DNA of 64,000 nt, from assembly GCA_036674765.1 (NCBI GenBank), contig JARVKI010000062.1:1-64000 (forward strand). Direction: 5' to 3'. The notes under the pieces are model-generated. The model saw only the letters and a list, made by a program, of their open reading frames with translations. It did not search any database and was not told the origin of the DNA. Positions 21,801-31,747 of the stretch are shown piece by piece (the first letter of the stretch is position 1; each line of letters opens with the position of its first letter). The position numbers and the translations under genes are program-made. Source of the DNA: Seiridium cupressi. Taxonomy: Eukaryota > Ascomycota > Sordariomycetes > Amphisphaeriales > Sporocadaceae.

Positions 21801-24250
21801 CGTCGAAGTCTGAGTCTGCGATTGGACCACAAACGATGGATTTTATGCTGGCATTGACAAGCCAAGGTTTCTGTGCGCAGTATCCAATTCGTTTCGACGA
21901 GACAGCGATGGTCCCAGTCTCCGGTGGAACGTCTCCTAGGATGGCTTTCGCCAATGTTGTTTTGCCAGTCCCTACTGCTCCACAGATCACGTTCAGAGAG
22001 CCCTTCGCCAGTTGAATCGTCACGTCCTCCAGACAAAGACTAGCGGCGGGCGCGGGTCGAAGAGATACACTTTGGAATGCTATGGCAAGGTGCTTTGAGG
22101 TCTGCTCATTTCCGTCGCTGCTTGTATTTCCAGTAAGACTAGTGGATGGGGTTCCGAGCATAGTACGCTTGTCCTCGCGGGACGGCTCTAGGAGATATGA
22201 TTGTATGCGACGAAGGTTGCCGAGAATCGCACCGCATTGAGGGAGAGTAGCTAACAAGGCGTTGGCAGGAACTGTGAGGAGGCTGATGATAGTAACGGTT
22301 GTTAAAAGCTTTCGATGGGTCAAGGGCTTGGTGACCTCGTAGTCGAGCGTCCAGGGCATAGAAGACGAGCGTGAATACTGGAGTGAATAACTGGAGAGCA
22401 AACCCTACAAAAAGAAGTTGGGATCAGTTGATTTCGTTACTGCTGACGAATGATGGCTTACCAGAAGAATGAAACCAGACCAGAATCCCTCGGAAATGGT
22501 TCCCTTTTGCTATATCGACCAACCTGGAATTCTGGAGTTTTGTCATTATGGTATCCGCCATACCCATCATCTTGATATCCTTGATGTACTCGACCATCGA
22601 CGTGGTAAGGGCGATGCGCTTCTGCTTTGCCATTTCCCATTGCTGTATTCTGTCTCCAATCCGGTTACCGATGAATTGGGCGGACTGCGATGATACTCGA
22701 GAGGGATGCGTTAGTGTAGAATTGCACCGTGAAAGACCAGCATTACTCACAAAGGACAAATACAAGAGGCGTCAGACACCACCAGCCGATCTCACTCCAC
22801 AACATGAACATGCCGATTATGACTTCGGCAGACAGGCCGTACATTTCCTGAAAGAGGTATGCGATAAACTCTGCGCTGTCGACGTCATCTCCCATGTGTT
22901 GTACGGCTGCAGCATCATCGTAGACACCGTCGCGCATAGTGAGGCATCGAGCATGGATCAAGCCAATAAATGCGCCACGAGTCTGAACCATGACTCTACT
23001 CATACCTTGGGCACCGATAGAGGAGAGTAACTAAGAATCCATTAGTACCCATAGCGCCTGTGGCTGGGGTTTGGCGAGTGCCCCACTCCATGTCCTGCGT
23101 ATACCAGCAATGCGACGAGAATGAGCTGGGTGCCGCTCAACCCTGAGGGGTTGGCCCCAAACTCGGTGACCGGTTCGCTCACGTAGGCGATTGTACGACT
23201 GATAAGCACCGGTTGGGCAAAGCGGATGACAGCTAGGAGGCATCGAGGATCCACGAGAACCAGCATGCTTGGGCCAAAACACCTAAGCCACGCTGTCAGT
23301 AACGCCTTGGCGCTATTGGCCTTGCCTCCACTGTCTGGTTTGGCTGAGCCCAAGAACGTTAGCGGCAGTCTGGATTGGCAATCGGTGTCGAGCAGCAGAA
23401 TGTGGTGGTACCTACAAGTCTCCCAGGCCACTTCCATGCGTGTACGTAGGTCTCGAGACCGCAAGGCATGGTCAAGATCGGGTAAATCCGCGACTGTTAG
23501 CAATTTCGAGTTACCCTTGAGGATCTCGGCATTGGCCCAGAAGAGGAAAAGTCTGTTCAGGTCACTGACTACCTGCTCAGTGGGTAGATGGCGGTACGGC
23601 TCTCGGAGATAAGAGCGCTTATTTAAGGACTGAATCATGAGCTGGACGAAGTTGAGGCCGCTTGCCACGGTGAGCAGCACAGTCGGGGCAGAACTACCAT
23701 GGCGTTGATATATGGATGACAAATTGAATGCATCGCAGACGAGGGACACGAGCAGATACGATATCAACGATATTGAAGGCTTTACCGAACGACCATGTTC
23801 AAGGAAGGACAAGTGGCATACTGCTAGCGACGCCACGAATACGACCACACTGGCTGCGATTGATTCAGCGTTCGGCAGCGACCTCGATTTCAAAGACAGA
23901 ACAAGGGCGGCCAGATTGATGGCGGCGGAAGCTACTGTGGTATCTGCCAAGGGTCAGCGAACATGGCCAATTTGCGGTATGGCACGATTGCTTACAGTCT
24001 TGAGGGCGCCGGTCTTGTTTGGGAGGACTTTGAGATTGGCCCCGCGCAACTGAAATACACGTAGCGGGTATATCAGGAGCAAGGCGGCAGGTGGAGCAAA
24101 TAGTAGTGCGAGTTGTGATGTAGTATAGCTGAGTCGAAGGGTCCGGCTGGGCGCGAAAGAGCCAAATGTCGAATCGTTTAGACTTGGCGGACTCCATTGC
24201 TGAAAGCCCCCACCGTCATGCAGGCGCAGTACAGCCTGGGAGTAATCCAT
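18882..24250 (-). CDS. Full-length ABCC (MRP-type) multidrug ABC transporter, with two frame discrepancies
   Basis: A multi-exon minus-strand gene with the order TMD0, TMD1, NBD1, TMD2, NBD2. It starts at the ATG at 24250. NBD1 has Walker A G-A-V-G-T-G-K-T-T, signature LSGGQRQRV (followed by an intron) and Walker B ILILDDVLSALD, the usual ABCC form with Asp instead of Glu. NBD2 has Walker A GRTGSGKST split by an intron near 19570-19650, a degenerate signature FSHGQFQL, and Walker B ILILDEATSNVD. The first NBD is followed by a Pro/Ala-rich linker. Such pumps export xenobiotics or secondary metabolites. Two spots break the frame by one base: the first exon/intron junction (exon ends at 23996, next exon starts at 23943, phases disagree) and TTTTAAC at 22301-22307, where the conserved KAF/TTVTIISLL helix needs one base fewer. 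The gene is either newly broken or the sequence has errors; otherwise all domains are complete. Confidence 0.85.
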
Positions 24251-27200
24251 TATTCGTTCTCGGATTGTGCTACGGTCCGATCATTCTGCTAGATTTTGGA
24301 TTTCTTCAGGGAATGAAAGCGATAAAACGAGAAGGCTGAAGAGTTTTAGGTGCGCATTTATCAAGGCGACGCGACAGGAACCTGGTGATAAGCAGCAGGA
24401 CCCTGGACATAGTTAAGCCCGACCTGAAAGCGGCACAGCAGCTATGAGATTCCCAATCAGGCTCCGGATTGGCCTAGGCTACAGCGTGTAGTCCTACTAG
24501 TCACTGTAGTTAGGCACTACGGCTCCGCTCTTCGTAGCCGTGCAGCCCCTCTCGTCACACAACCCATGCTTTGCCAGGCACCCAGGCCGCAACGGCCGTG
24601 GTCAGCAATTCTTGGCCGGCGTGATTCCAATCCCGATCAATCATCTATCTGCAGGACTTTGTTCTCGGTTCAAAGTCGCCATGCAAGAGTGCCATCTAGT
24701 AGAGTTGGTCTACATCGCTCAAGAGATACCTCAAAGTGGTTGCCTGATACATACCTCGGACCCATGCTAGAGACGCAATACAACGACGGCATCAGAAAAC
24801 AGCCCATCCTCATATAAAAGATACGCAATATGACTCGCGATCGCGATGCGCTCAATTAACGTCGAATTGAACATTGCCAGAGCGACGTAGAGTTCATTCA
24901 GCGAGTTCCCTACTAGTGCTAGTCAGGTACCAACGCGCTCGCACGCAAGCGCCTGCCCCTGCGCAGTACCAGCCACACCTATCCGATGAAGCTGTGGCGC
25001 ATCACCAATCCCTGTTCCAATTTCATCTATTCTTCAACGTCATGTATAATCGATGACTTGTCCTAGCCAAAATATGGCACTTATCTGCTTTCTAGATCTG
25101 TATATCAGCTGTCTGAAAGCATTGCGACATTGATCAAGGATCCCAATACACTTGATCCGATTCGAATTAACTCGCAAATGTATTCCGGATTTCACAAGCC
25201 TATGTAGTGGTCTTGTATAAATGATACTTCCTGAATGTTCCACGACTTGAACCCTAACCGAATACATGACACCCCCAGTTTACTTTGGCATGATTCAGGG
25301 AGCAGCGTTCATTCCCTGGACAGCTTTTTGCATGCAAATATCCATGTTCCCCATACGCCCCCTGTAGCTTCGTAGACTCCAAGGGATTTCACGCTCAGAA
25401 AATACTAAGACTGACCCGAAACTACCGCGATTTGTTATGGGATAGATTGTATATGGCGATTGGATCAAAAACGATACATGTGAGAATCACGAATAAGCAG
25501 ACCTGTCTGGCGCAGTACTCAACTGCACAAGAGAAAGTCTAAACATACATGCTGTTGAACCCCGACGAACTCACTGTCTGCAGATTGCGAGCACTCGTGG
25601 TCAGACCAACGAGGGTTGCCAAACATGCAAGTTGAAAGCTTGGAATCATGAACCCAAGAATATATACACAAAAGATTGCTTCATTTGCTACTTCTACGTA
25701 TCGCAGTACACAACAGCCTCCATGGACAATGGATGTAAAGATCCATGTGGAGCATATTGGCTGTCTTCGAAGAGAACCCAATTACTGCAGTTATTGGAAG
25801 ATAGACAATGGGGGAGTACGTACAGATCTTGGCAGATTGGTCCTGGGCTCGACTGCGATTGCAGTTTCTTCACTTTTGCGGCCACAATTAGTAAACGCAG
25901 AATACACTAAGCTGTTTCCAGAATATTTCTTAATTCGAATGACTGATTCTGATTGTAGTTCGTATACTCCTGTTGCCACGATCAGTGATTGCAGATGCAC
26001 TAAGCTGTTTCGAGAAAATTTGTCAATTTCAATGCCTGATTCGGCTTCACATTCCCGTTACCTGGCTGATCTGGCACCTGGTTATTCAATTTTCAAAGCC
26101 CAGATGCCTTTCTTGTCCTTTGGCCTCACCAGGCAACCGCTTTTGGCAATCAGAAATTCTAATCAGCCGTCAATCAGGCACCAAAAATCCCATTATTTAA
26201 AGAGGTCCAATCCTCACTTCTCCCCCTCCTCCAACTTTAACTCCAACTTCAACTTCCAACCTCAACCACCAGCTTCAGCTCAAACCACATGGGTAAGCAT
26301 CCTTCATCTACCATCATATCATCTGTAATTGCTTCCATCATCAACTGTCATCATCAACCTACATCCCAACTCCCATCCCAGCTCCTACCCTCAACTTCCC
26401 TCCCACACTGCCTCATCAACCTTCCAGCTTCAAGAGCAAGCATGCAACCTGCTGCCTTTGCCCTCTTGAATCTTGACCTGGTCCCAAGCTAGCTCAGATG
26501 GATTTTTGGCACACCTCCAGCAGTCATTTTCCTGGATTTTCACCCGCACCACTTTGGCCCAACAACTGCTAACAAATTTTCACCTGTCCAGGCACCCCGC
26601 TTCTTCACTCATTTTCACTCTTTACCAACATTCAACCTGGCATCTTTTTTGGCCGCCTTTAACAATATTTTCCTCCCCTCCTCCCTCCTTCCCTCCCCCC
26701 AGGATATGAACTCCTGGTACACCACTGTTCATGACCCATACGAAAGGTGTGATGGCGCTGCGCTTCGTGCCCTGGCTATCCACCACGTCCCTGGACCTCG
26801 TTCGCGAGGGAGTGTAGTGCGCAGTCGAAGAAATCCATTGGCAAGTTTATTTCGTTGTTACACTGTCAGTGAGGGGCCCTTTCCTAGTTCCCATCAATGT
26901 TCGAGTGGAGTAGTACTTTCTCTTTCTGGGGGAAGAGAGGGGAACGACGTCCTCGGCTTGGTGGCATTGATTGTGAGTCTAGCGTCTGGAACTCCCCCAG
27001 AACTACCGGTGACCTACGGGTCGGGATGTCTCTCGGTATCAGTGTGGACATATCTGCGTTGTAGAGTTGCAGCAGAGGCTTTTATGTGAGGATCTGCTGG
27101 CAGGTTGGTAGTCCTATACCATTCAACATGGTATTCTGTCTGCAACTCGTAGACGCAAGGTACCAGGACTAGGTTGGGGCTATCCCCCCTCATTTTGGGT

Positions 27201-28425
27201 GCTAATAATCGTGTAGGCCTCTGCCATTGGGCGCAATAGTGAGCTCGTGATGGATAGTCCAGAAGCCGCTTTTGCCTGGTGCTGGAGTCCATTGGTCCCA
27301 ATTTTTTGTCCCTCCAGGCTCGATTGCTGCCGTACTAAAGCTTTCGACTCTTCACTTTTTTTTGGGAGATGAAGTCGGATCTTGCAACCTCCTCGTGGTA
27401 TCTCCTGGAAACTCACATTCTTGTGAGGCCAGTGCAAGAACGCATCTTGTATGTTTCATGTCATGTAGCTAATTGTCACTGTTCTTCTACCTACCCGTGC
27501 ATCTATCTCTGTAGTACCAGTAGTAATCGCATTGAATTGATGAAATGTCTCTTCCAACTCGTGCTCTTGTCGTGTCAGTGCTTGTGACAATTTGTTGCCA
27601 TCCCCGATTGGAGACCAAGGATAAACAAACACCACACAAGGAATGTTGCAGTGGTTACAAAATGAGCCGGACCGCCACTTTCGTTCCATATTGATGAGCG
27701 GCAAGTAGCTTTTCACAGTCATATCAATCCTCCCCCAAGCTGAGGATTGCAGCGTCCGCACCGGCAATGTGTTTTTGAAGCGACTGGATGCAGACGCGAC
27801 CCTGTTCTACATTTTTATCTCAGGCGCTATAGTTTTGAAGGCGGAATCTTCAGATGAAAGCTCCAAAACTCTTCTTTTTGCATGACTTTGCAGCAGCCCC
27901 AGCGTGTCGCTCTGGTTTGCCGGTCTGAGCACCCCGCTGTGGTCTAGCAGTTTCAGCGCACAGATCGCTGGTGAAACCGCAGCGACTCCCGCTAGTGGTT
28001 AGAGACGAGCTTCGATTGCAACAAGCTTTCCCATCCTCGCGACCGTCTGATGTCGCAATTGGATTGTTCGAAGTTTTGTTTCGGCAATCTCCCGGCTGCA
28101 CTGATGGTGACATCTAAGATGCCTGGCGATGACCTCGACACGTTCCCGATTCTGCCAGAGTAGCGAGAGTCCAAACCACAATCCGAAAAGCGTTGATGCG
28201 GAATTGCGAGATGCCGAAACATACAAGTTTCGCCCAAAGCAAACGAAGGCGATAGCTCACGCAACGCGGTTGTCGAAATCGTCCTTATTTGACCCGTCGC
28301 CAAGTCTACCAAGACCAGTCACAACACCCTCAACCTCTTACTGTAGTCTTTCTCATCGTCACTTGAGCAGCGCTCGTTTCAGCACCTCTATTCTTTACCG
28401 ATATTTTAATACTCTACTCCTCAAA
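24251..28425. other. Gene-poor region (4.2 kb)
   Basis: No gene recognised. 24251-24500 is the ABC transporter's promoter. 25540-25780 (-) encodes a hydrophobic stretch (VYILGFMIPSFQLACLATLV) that could be a membrane-protein relic. 26200-26710 is strongly C/T/A-rich on the plus strand (many CAACTTCC-like words) and ends in a long pyrimidine tract before CAG at 26699-26702, resembling a leader with a 3' splice site. The 146-codon frame at 26649-27089 that follows has no recognisable domain. The last 150 bp form the promoter of the repeat-peptide gene. Confidence 0.45.
25877..26060 (+). repeat. Diverged tandem duplication, period about 93 bp
   Basis: The word CACTAAGCTGTTTC at 25905 recurs at 25998. 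The flanks also match imperfectly: a GCAG just upstream, then AGAA-ATTT-T-AATT and AATG-CTGATTC downstream. This is an old two-copy tandem duplication in non-coding sequence. Confidence 0.6.
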
Positions 28426-28956
28426 ATGCGTTCTGCAATCCTTCTCGTTACCTTCGCGACTGCGTCCCTGGGTCTCACCATCGCTAAGGAGCGCCGACAG
28501 GACGACCTCGCCTCCATCCTAGCTGCGCTGGAGCAAACCTCCCCCGAGGACGCGGCAGCAGCCAAGAATAGCTCCTCGGCTGCGAAGCGACAGGATGATT
28601 TGGCGTCCATTCTTGCTGCTCTCGAGCAGACTTCCCCTGAGGACGCCAGCGCGGCCAAGAACAGCTCCACGGCTGCGAAGCGACAGGATGACCTTGCTTC
28701 TATCCTAGCTGCCCTGGAGCAGACCTCGCCCGAGGATGCCACTGCGGCAAAGGCAAACAACCAGTCCGAGAAGCGCCAGGACGATCTCGCCTCCATCATC
28801 GCCGCGCTTCAGCAGACCAGCCCGGATGATGCCACTGCCGCCAAGGGCAACACCGGCGCGGACAAGAGACAGGATGACCTTGCTTCGATCCTAGCTGCCT
28901 TGGAACAGAACTCACCTGATGATGCTGCCGCTGCCAAGGCCAACAAGCAGGCGTAA
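28426..28956 (+). CDS. Secreted repeat precursor with five Kex2-bounded peptide units
   Basis: A single exon of 176 residues. Residues 1-20 are a signal peptide. After a KERR site the protein consists of five units of 31 residues (25-55, 56-86, 87-117, 118-148, 149-176, the last lacking its KR). Each unit begins QDDLASI(L/I)AAL(E/Q)Q(T/N)SP(E/D)DA, continues with an Ala/Lys/Asn/Ser-rich tail and ends in Lys-Arg. Processing by the Golgi protease Kex2 after KR would release five ~29-residue acidic peptides starting with Gln, which can cyclise to pyroglutamate. The first ~13 residues of each unit form a plausible amphipathic helix. The layout matches fungal KEX2-processed repeat proteins, a class that includes pheromone precursors, hyphal-surface peptides and RiPP precursors. 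No Cys, Tyr or Trp is present in the units, so a classical ustiloxin-type core is unlikely. No UstYa-like gene was seen nearby. Function unknown. Confidence 0.88.
   Translation: MRSAILLVTFATASLGLTIAKERRQDDLASILAALEQTSPEDAAAAKNSSSAAKRQDDLASILAALEQTSPEDASAAKNSSTAAKRQDDLASILAALEQTSPEDATAAKANNQSEKRQDDLASIIAALQQTSPDDATAAKGNTGADKRQDDLASILAALEQNSPDDAAAAKANKQA
28498..28953 (+). repeat. Five tandem 93-bp coding repeats
   Basis: In-frame units at 28498-28590, 28591-28683, 28684-28776, 28777-28869 and 28870-28953 (the last 84 bp). Peptide identity between units is very high in the first 18 residues and lower in the last 10. Many differences are synonymous third-position changes (for example CTCGCC versus TTGGCG for Leu-Ala), indicating that the peptide is under selection rather than recently amplified. 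Confidence 0.95.
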
Positions 28957-30251
28957 GAGTGAGGCAATGGGGATGGTACCATGGTAAGTTCAGCCAGCCT
29001 CTTGGCTTCGTGCCTTCTCTTGTCTTGATCATTAGGACTGACAACAGCCATTAGAACGCTTGGAAGCCCTTATGATACACCACCACTGGCGCTGGCCACC
29101 CTCCAGCCTCAAGAGATAGACATGGACTCATGACGACCACTGTACATATGGGTGTACATTCGGAACATTGTAGATAGCTCTCGCCCTCTCACCATCACTT
29201 CGTCTCGGATCTAATACACCTCGGATCGGTTCGAGTTGAGGTCTTGGGAAGGCTGACATTCACTTTCTTGTATATACAGATGTCATTTGGGGTATATCAA
29301 TACGATCGCTACAGTTCCAGACTATGGACACAATTGCACAGACCCACATCTTATCGCAGTGGATATTCCCAAGTCACCTTCCTAATGTGGTCAACTTCAT
29401 ATACGAAGGGAAGATATCAACTCAGTTGTCCGCATCGTCACTACACACGCAGATGACAGTAACAGTATAAGATCAGCACTTACTCTCCAACTTCCCCTGC
29501 TCGTGCAAATCAAGAGATAGCCCTGCTTTCGAAGAAACAACGAAGTCACTTGTCCCAATTGCCCTCCCAGCCCTTCTGCAGGCCGTTGTTATCTCTGGCC
29601 AGGATTACCCATCGAGCCTGAACGACACAACCAGTCATACCAACCCATTCTTCCCACAGATCTGATCTACTCGAAACTCAGCCTATGCCTATTAAGTAAT
29701 GACGGTGGACTTTTCATATTCAAAGGTGGGTGCGAGTGCTATCTGATTCCCTTGCGTTCTCGTTGATCTCTGTTACTGACCACAGAGAAAGCTTCAAAGA
29801 ATGCGCTGAGGAGGATGGCGCTGGATATTATGTCAAGTACGAAGGCAGCCTCGATGCCGCTGTATCTGAAGGCTGCGTTGCGATCGCTTTAATAGTGTGT
29901 ATCATTTCATCTGCGTTTTGAGTTCAGAGGCGATTATTGACGGCTATGTTCAGACTTTCTTCGGGCCTCCGTTCTAACATTGCGAAACATTTCCCTCGCC
30001 AAATTGGCTCAATCAAATCTGCCTCAAGGCACGTTTCTGATATGTTAGGGACGCACCGAAAAAGAAGTTGAGCCTTACTCAGTCTGACTTCTTCCTTCAC
30101 GAGTGAGTTCGAACTCGGCTGGTCTGGATCATAACTAAGCAGTCCAAAGCTGCAGTATTTTTCAATCGAGCCTGTCACCGAGCTTGCTAACCCCAACTCT
30201 AGTCATCCTGGCCACCCTTATTATAAAAGCTCATTTTTGACGACCGGCCAA
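28957..30251. other. 3' flank of the repeat-peptide gene and intergenic space
   Basis: A possible 3'-UTR intron runs from GTAAGT at 28984 to an AG at about 29048. Around 29700-29930 an intron-like segment (GTGGGT ... ACCACAG) precedes a coding-like stretch (ESFKECAEEDGAGYYVKYEG) that ends in a hydrophobic tail; no start exon could be found and I do not call a gene. Confidence 0.4.
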
Positions 30252-31048
30252 ATGGCCGCAACACACAATGACGGAGCTGAAGATCCTCGGTTAAGCACAG
30301 TAGCCGTCTATGACCGCGATGAGATTGTCGCGCAGCTGACATCCTTCTACTGCTCTCTGCCGCACATTATGCTGAGCTTGTGCAACAAGCCCCTCCCAAT
30401 GGCTGGCCAGCCATCACAGTCGAAACCCTCCACGATTTTGGCGTTCACAAGACAGACGAGGCCGTCGCGCTCCTGCAGCGACTGCCCTATCTAGACAATT
30501 CGGCGGCCTTCATCGCCCCAGAGACAATTCCCTGCGATAATCGACTACTTGGTCGCAAGCCGGACAGCAGAACTCCCGGCTGGGCTTACGATGTGCCGCG
30601 CGAGGATGCGGAATGGCCGGCCTGGGTTATTCAGCTGACATCGGGCGCGTCGATCGAGAAGGCGCGTGTTACATGCTGGACACGACGGATGGAACTGTTA
30701 CCAAGCACCTTGCGACCGGGTTTCAGTATCCTGCCACGTATGCTAAGGGAGATGCGCGCTTTTGCATGCCAACACTGTGATCGAAGTTTTTAGGAGAGGG
30801 CCGATCTGAGTCGGCACCACAAGAGCAAACATCCCGATGACACTGTATCGAACTTTATCTGTAAGTGCGACCACAGAACACATCACAAGCACAATTACAT
30901 GAGACACTTCTCGAAATACACCAGTAGTGACTTAATTGCTGTTTATACTTGCCAGTGTGAGCTGCAATACGAGAACAAGGAAGAGCATATAGACCACGTG
31001 AGACACTGTAAAATCGATTGTACAGTGGTTCGTTTGGCCGAAAGCTAA
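30252..31048 (+). pseudogene. Decayed gene of unknown family ending in C2H2 zinc fingers
   Basis: The ATG at 30252 opens a frame encoding AVYDRDEIVAQLTSFY. The continuation HYAELVQQAPPNGWPAI lies in a second frame after a CTCTCT slip near 30350. A third frame near 30658-30760 encodes GACYMLDTTDGTVTKHLATG. The frame then returns for a C2H2 finger, FACQHCDRSF, interrupted by TAG (30791-30793) and continuing ERADLSRHHKSKHP. Two more Cys/His-rich segments follow (FICKCDHRTHHKHNYMRH and YTCQCELQYENKEEHIDH) before the TAA at 31046-31048. The TAG fits a former CAG (Gln). The N-terminal part looks like an uncharacterised fungal family; whether the fingers belonged to the same protein is inferred from contiguity. 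Not functional as read. Confidence 0.65.
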
Positions 31049-31747
31049 ATCACCAAAGCAACAAAGCGATTATTCATCATTTCGCATGGTCTATCGCAGT
31101 ATTTGTCTAATGCATTTATTTATACACTGGAGGACTTGGAGGTTCGGGGCCCTGGCCTTGAATGATAGGTACGAGCACGGTTTTATGGACTAGGAGGATT
31201 TAAATTAGAGTTTTATCGTAATCCATTGAAGCTTAAGCGGTATGACACGAACAACAACCACAGAAAAGAAGTGTGAAAAGGGGTGGTGATTTCAAGATAT
31301 CTCCTACTGCTCGTCCGGCTAAGAGGGGATTTGCCCCGTAGGGCACGTGACCTCCCTACAAGCTTCATACTGTGTTTGTAAACACCAAATTTCCAGCCAC
31401 TAACTAGTGGACTCACGGTTATCTCAAATTGGAAATCCAAATGTGGCCTGGGTAGAGCTGGCTTTCCCGGAGTGAATCTAGATCCAAATTGCGCCTGGTT
31501 CCGTCTTGACTATCTTTACAAAGTCGATCGCAACGAGCTCGCGGGATTCTCCATTGAGGCGCCGACGTGCATACCTGCGCGCGGAAAAGCCTGTTTTCGC
31601 ACGTCGCTCTGGTAGCTGGTAGCTGACTGAGGCGCTAGTCCAGAGGGCTACAGCCCCACTTCGGCACCAACTGATCCTCACTCTTTGCTTACGGCGTCTA
31701 GCTTGCTGCTATTCTACGGGTGGTCAAAACACCTCTTACACCACATC
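31049..31747. other. Intergenic region, promoter of the HET gene
   Basis: No gene seen. The minus-strand frames of 60-75 codons show no motif. Confidence 0.5.

Noticed and set aside
28395..28799. Minus-strand 134-codon frame over the repeat-peptide gene
   Set aside because: A shadow of the 93-bp repeats; the plus strand has signal peptide and Kex2 sites.
28426..28956. Ustiloxin-type (dikaritin) RiPP precursor
   Set aside because: No Tyr-containing core in the units and no UstYa-like or tyrosinase gene seen nearby.
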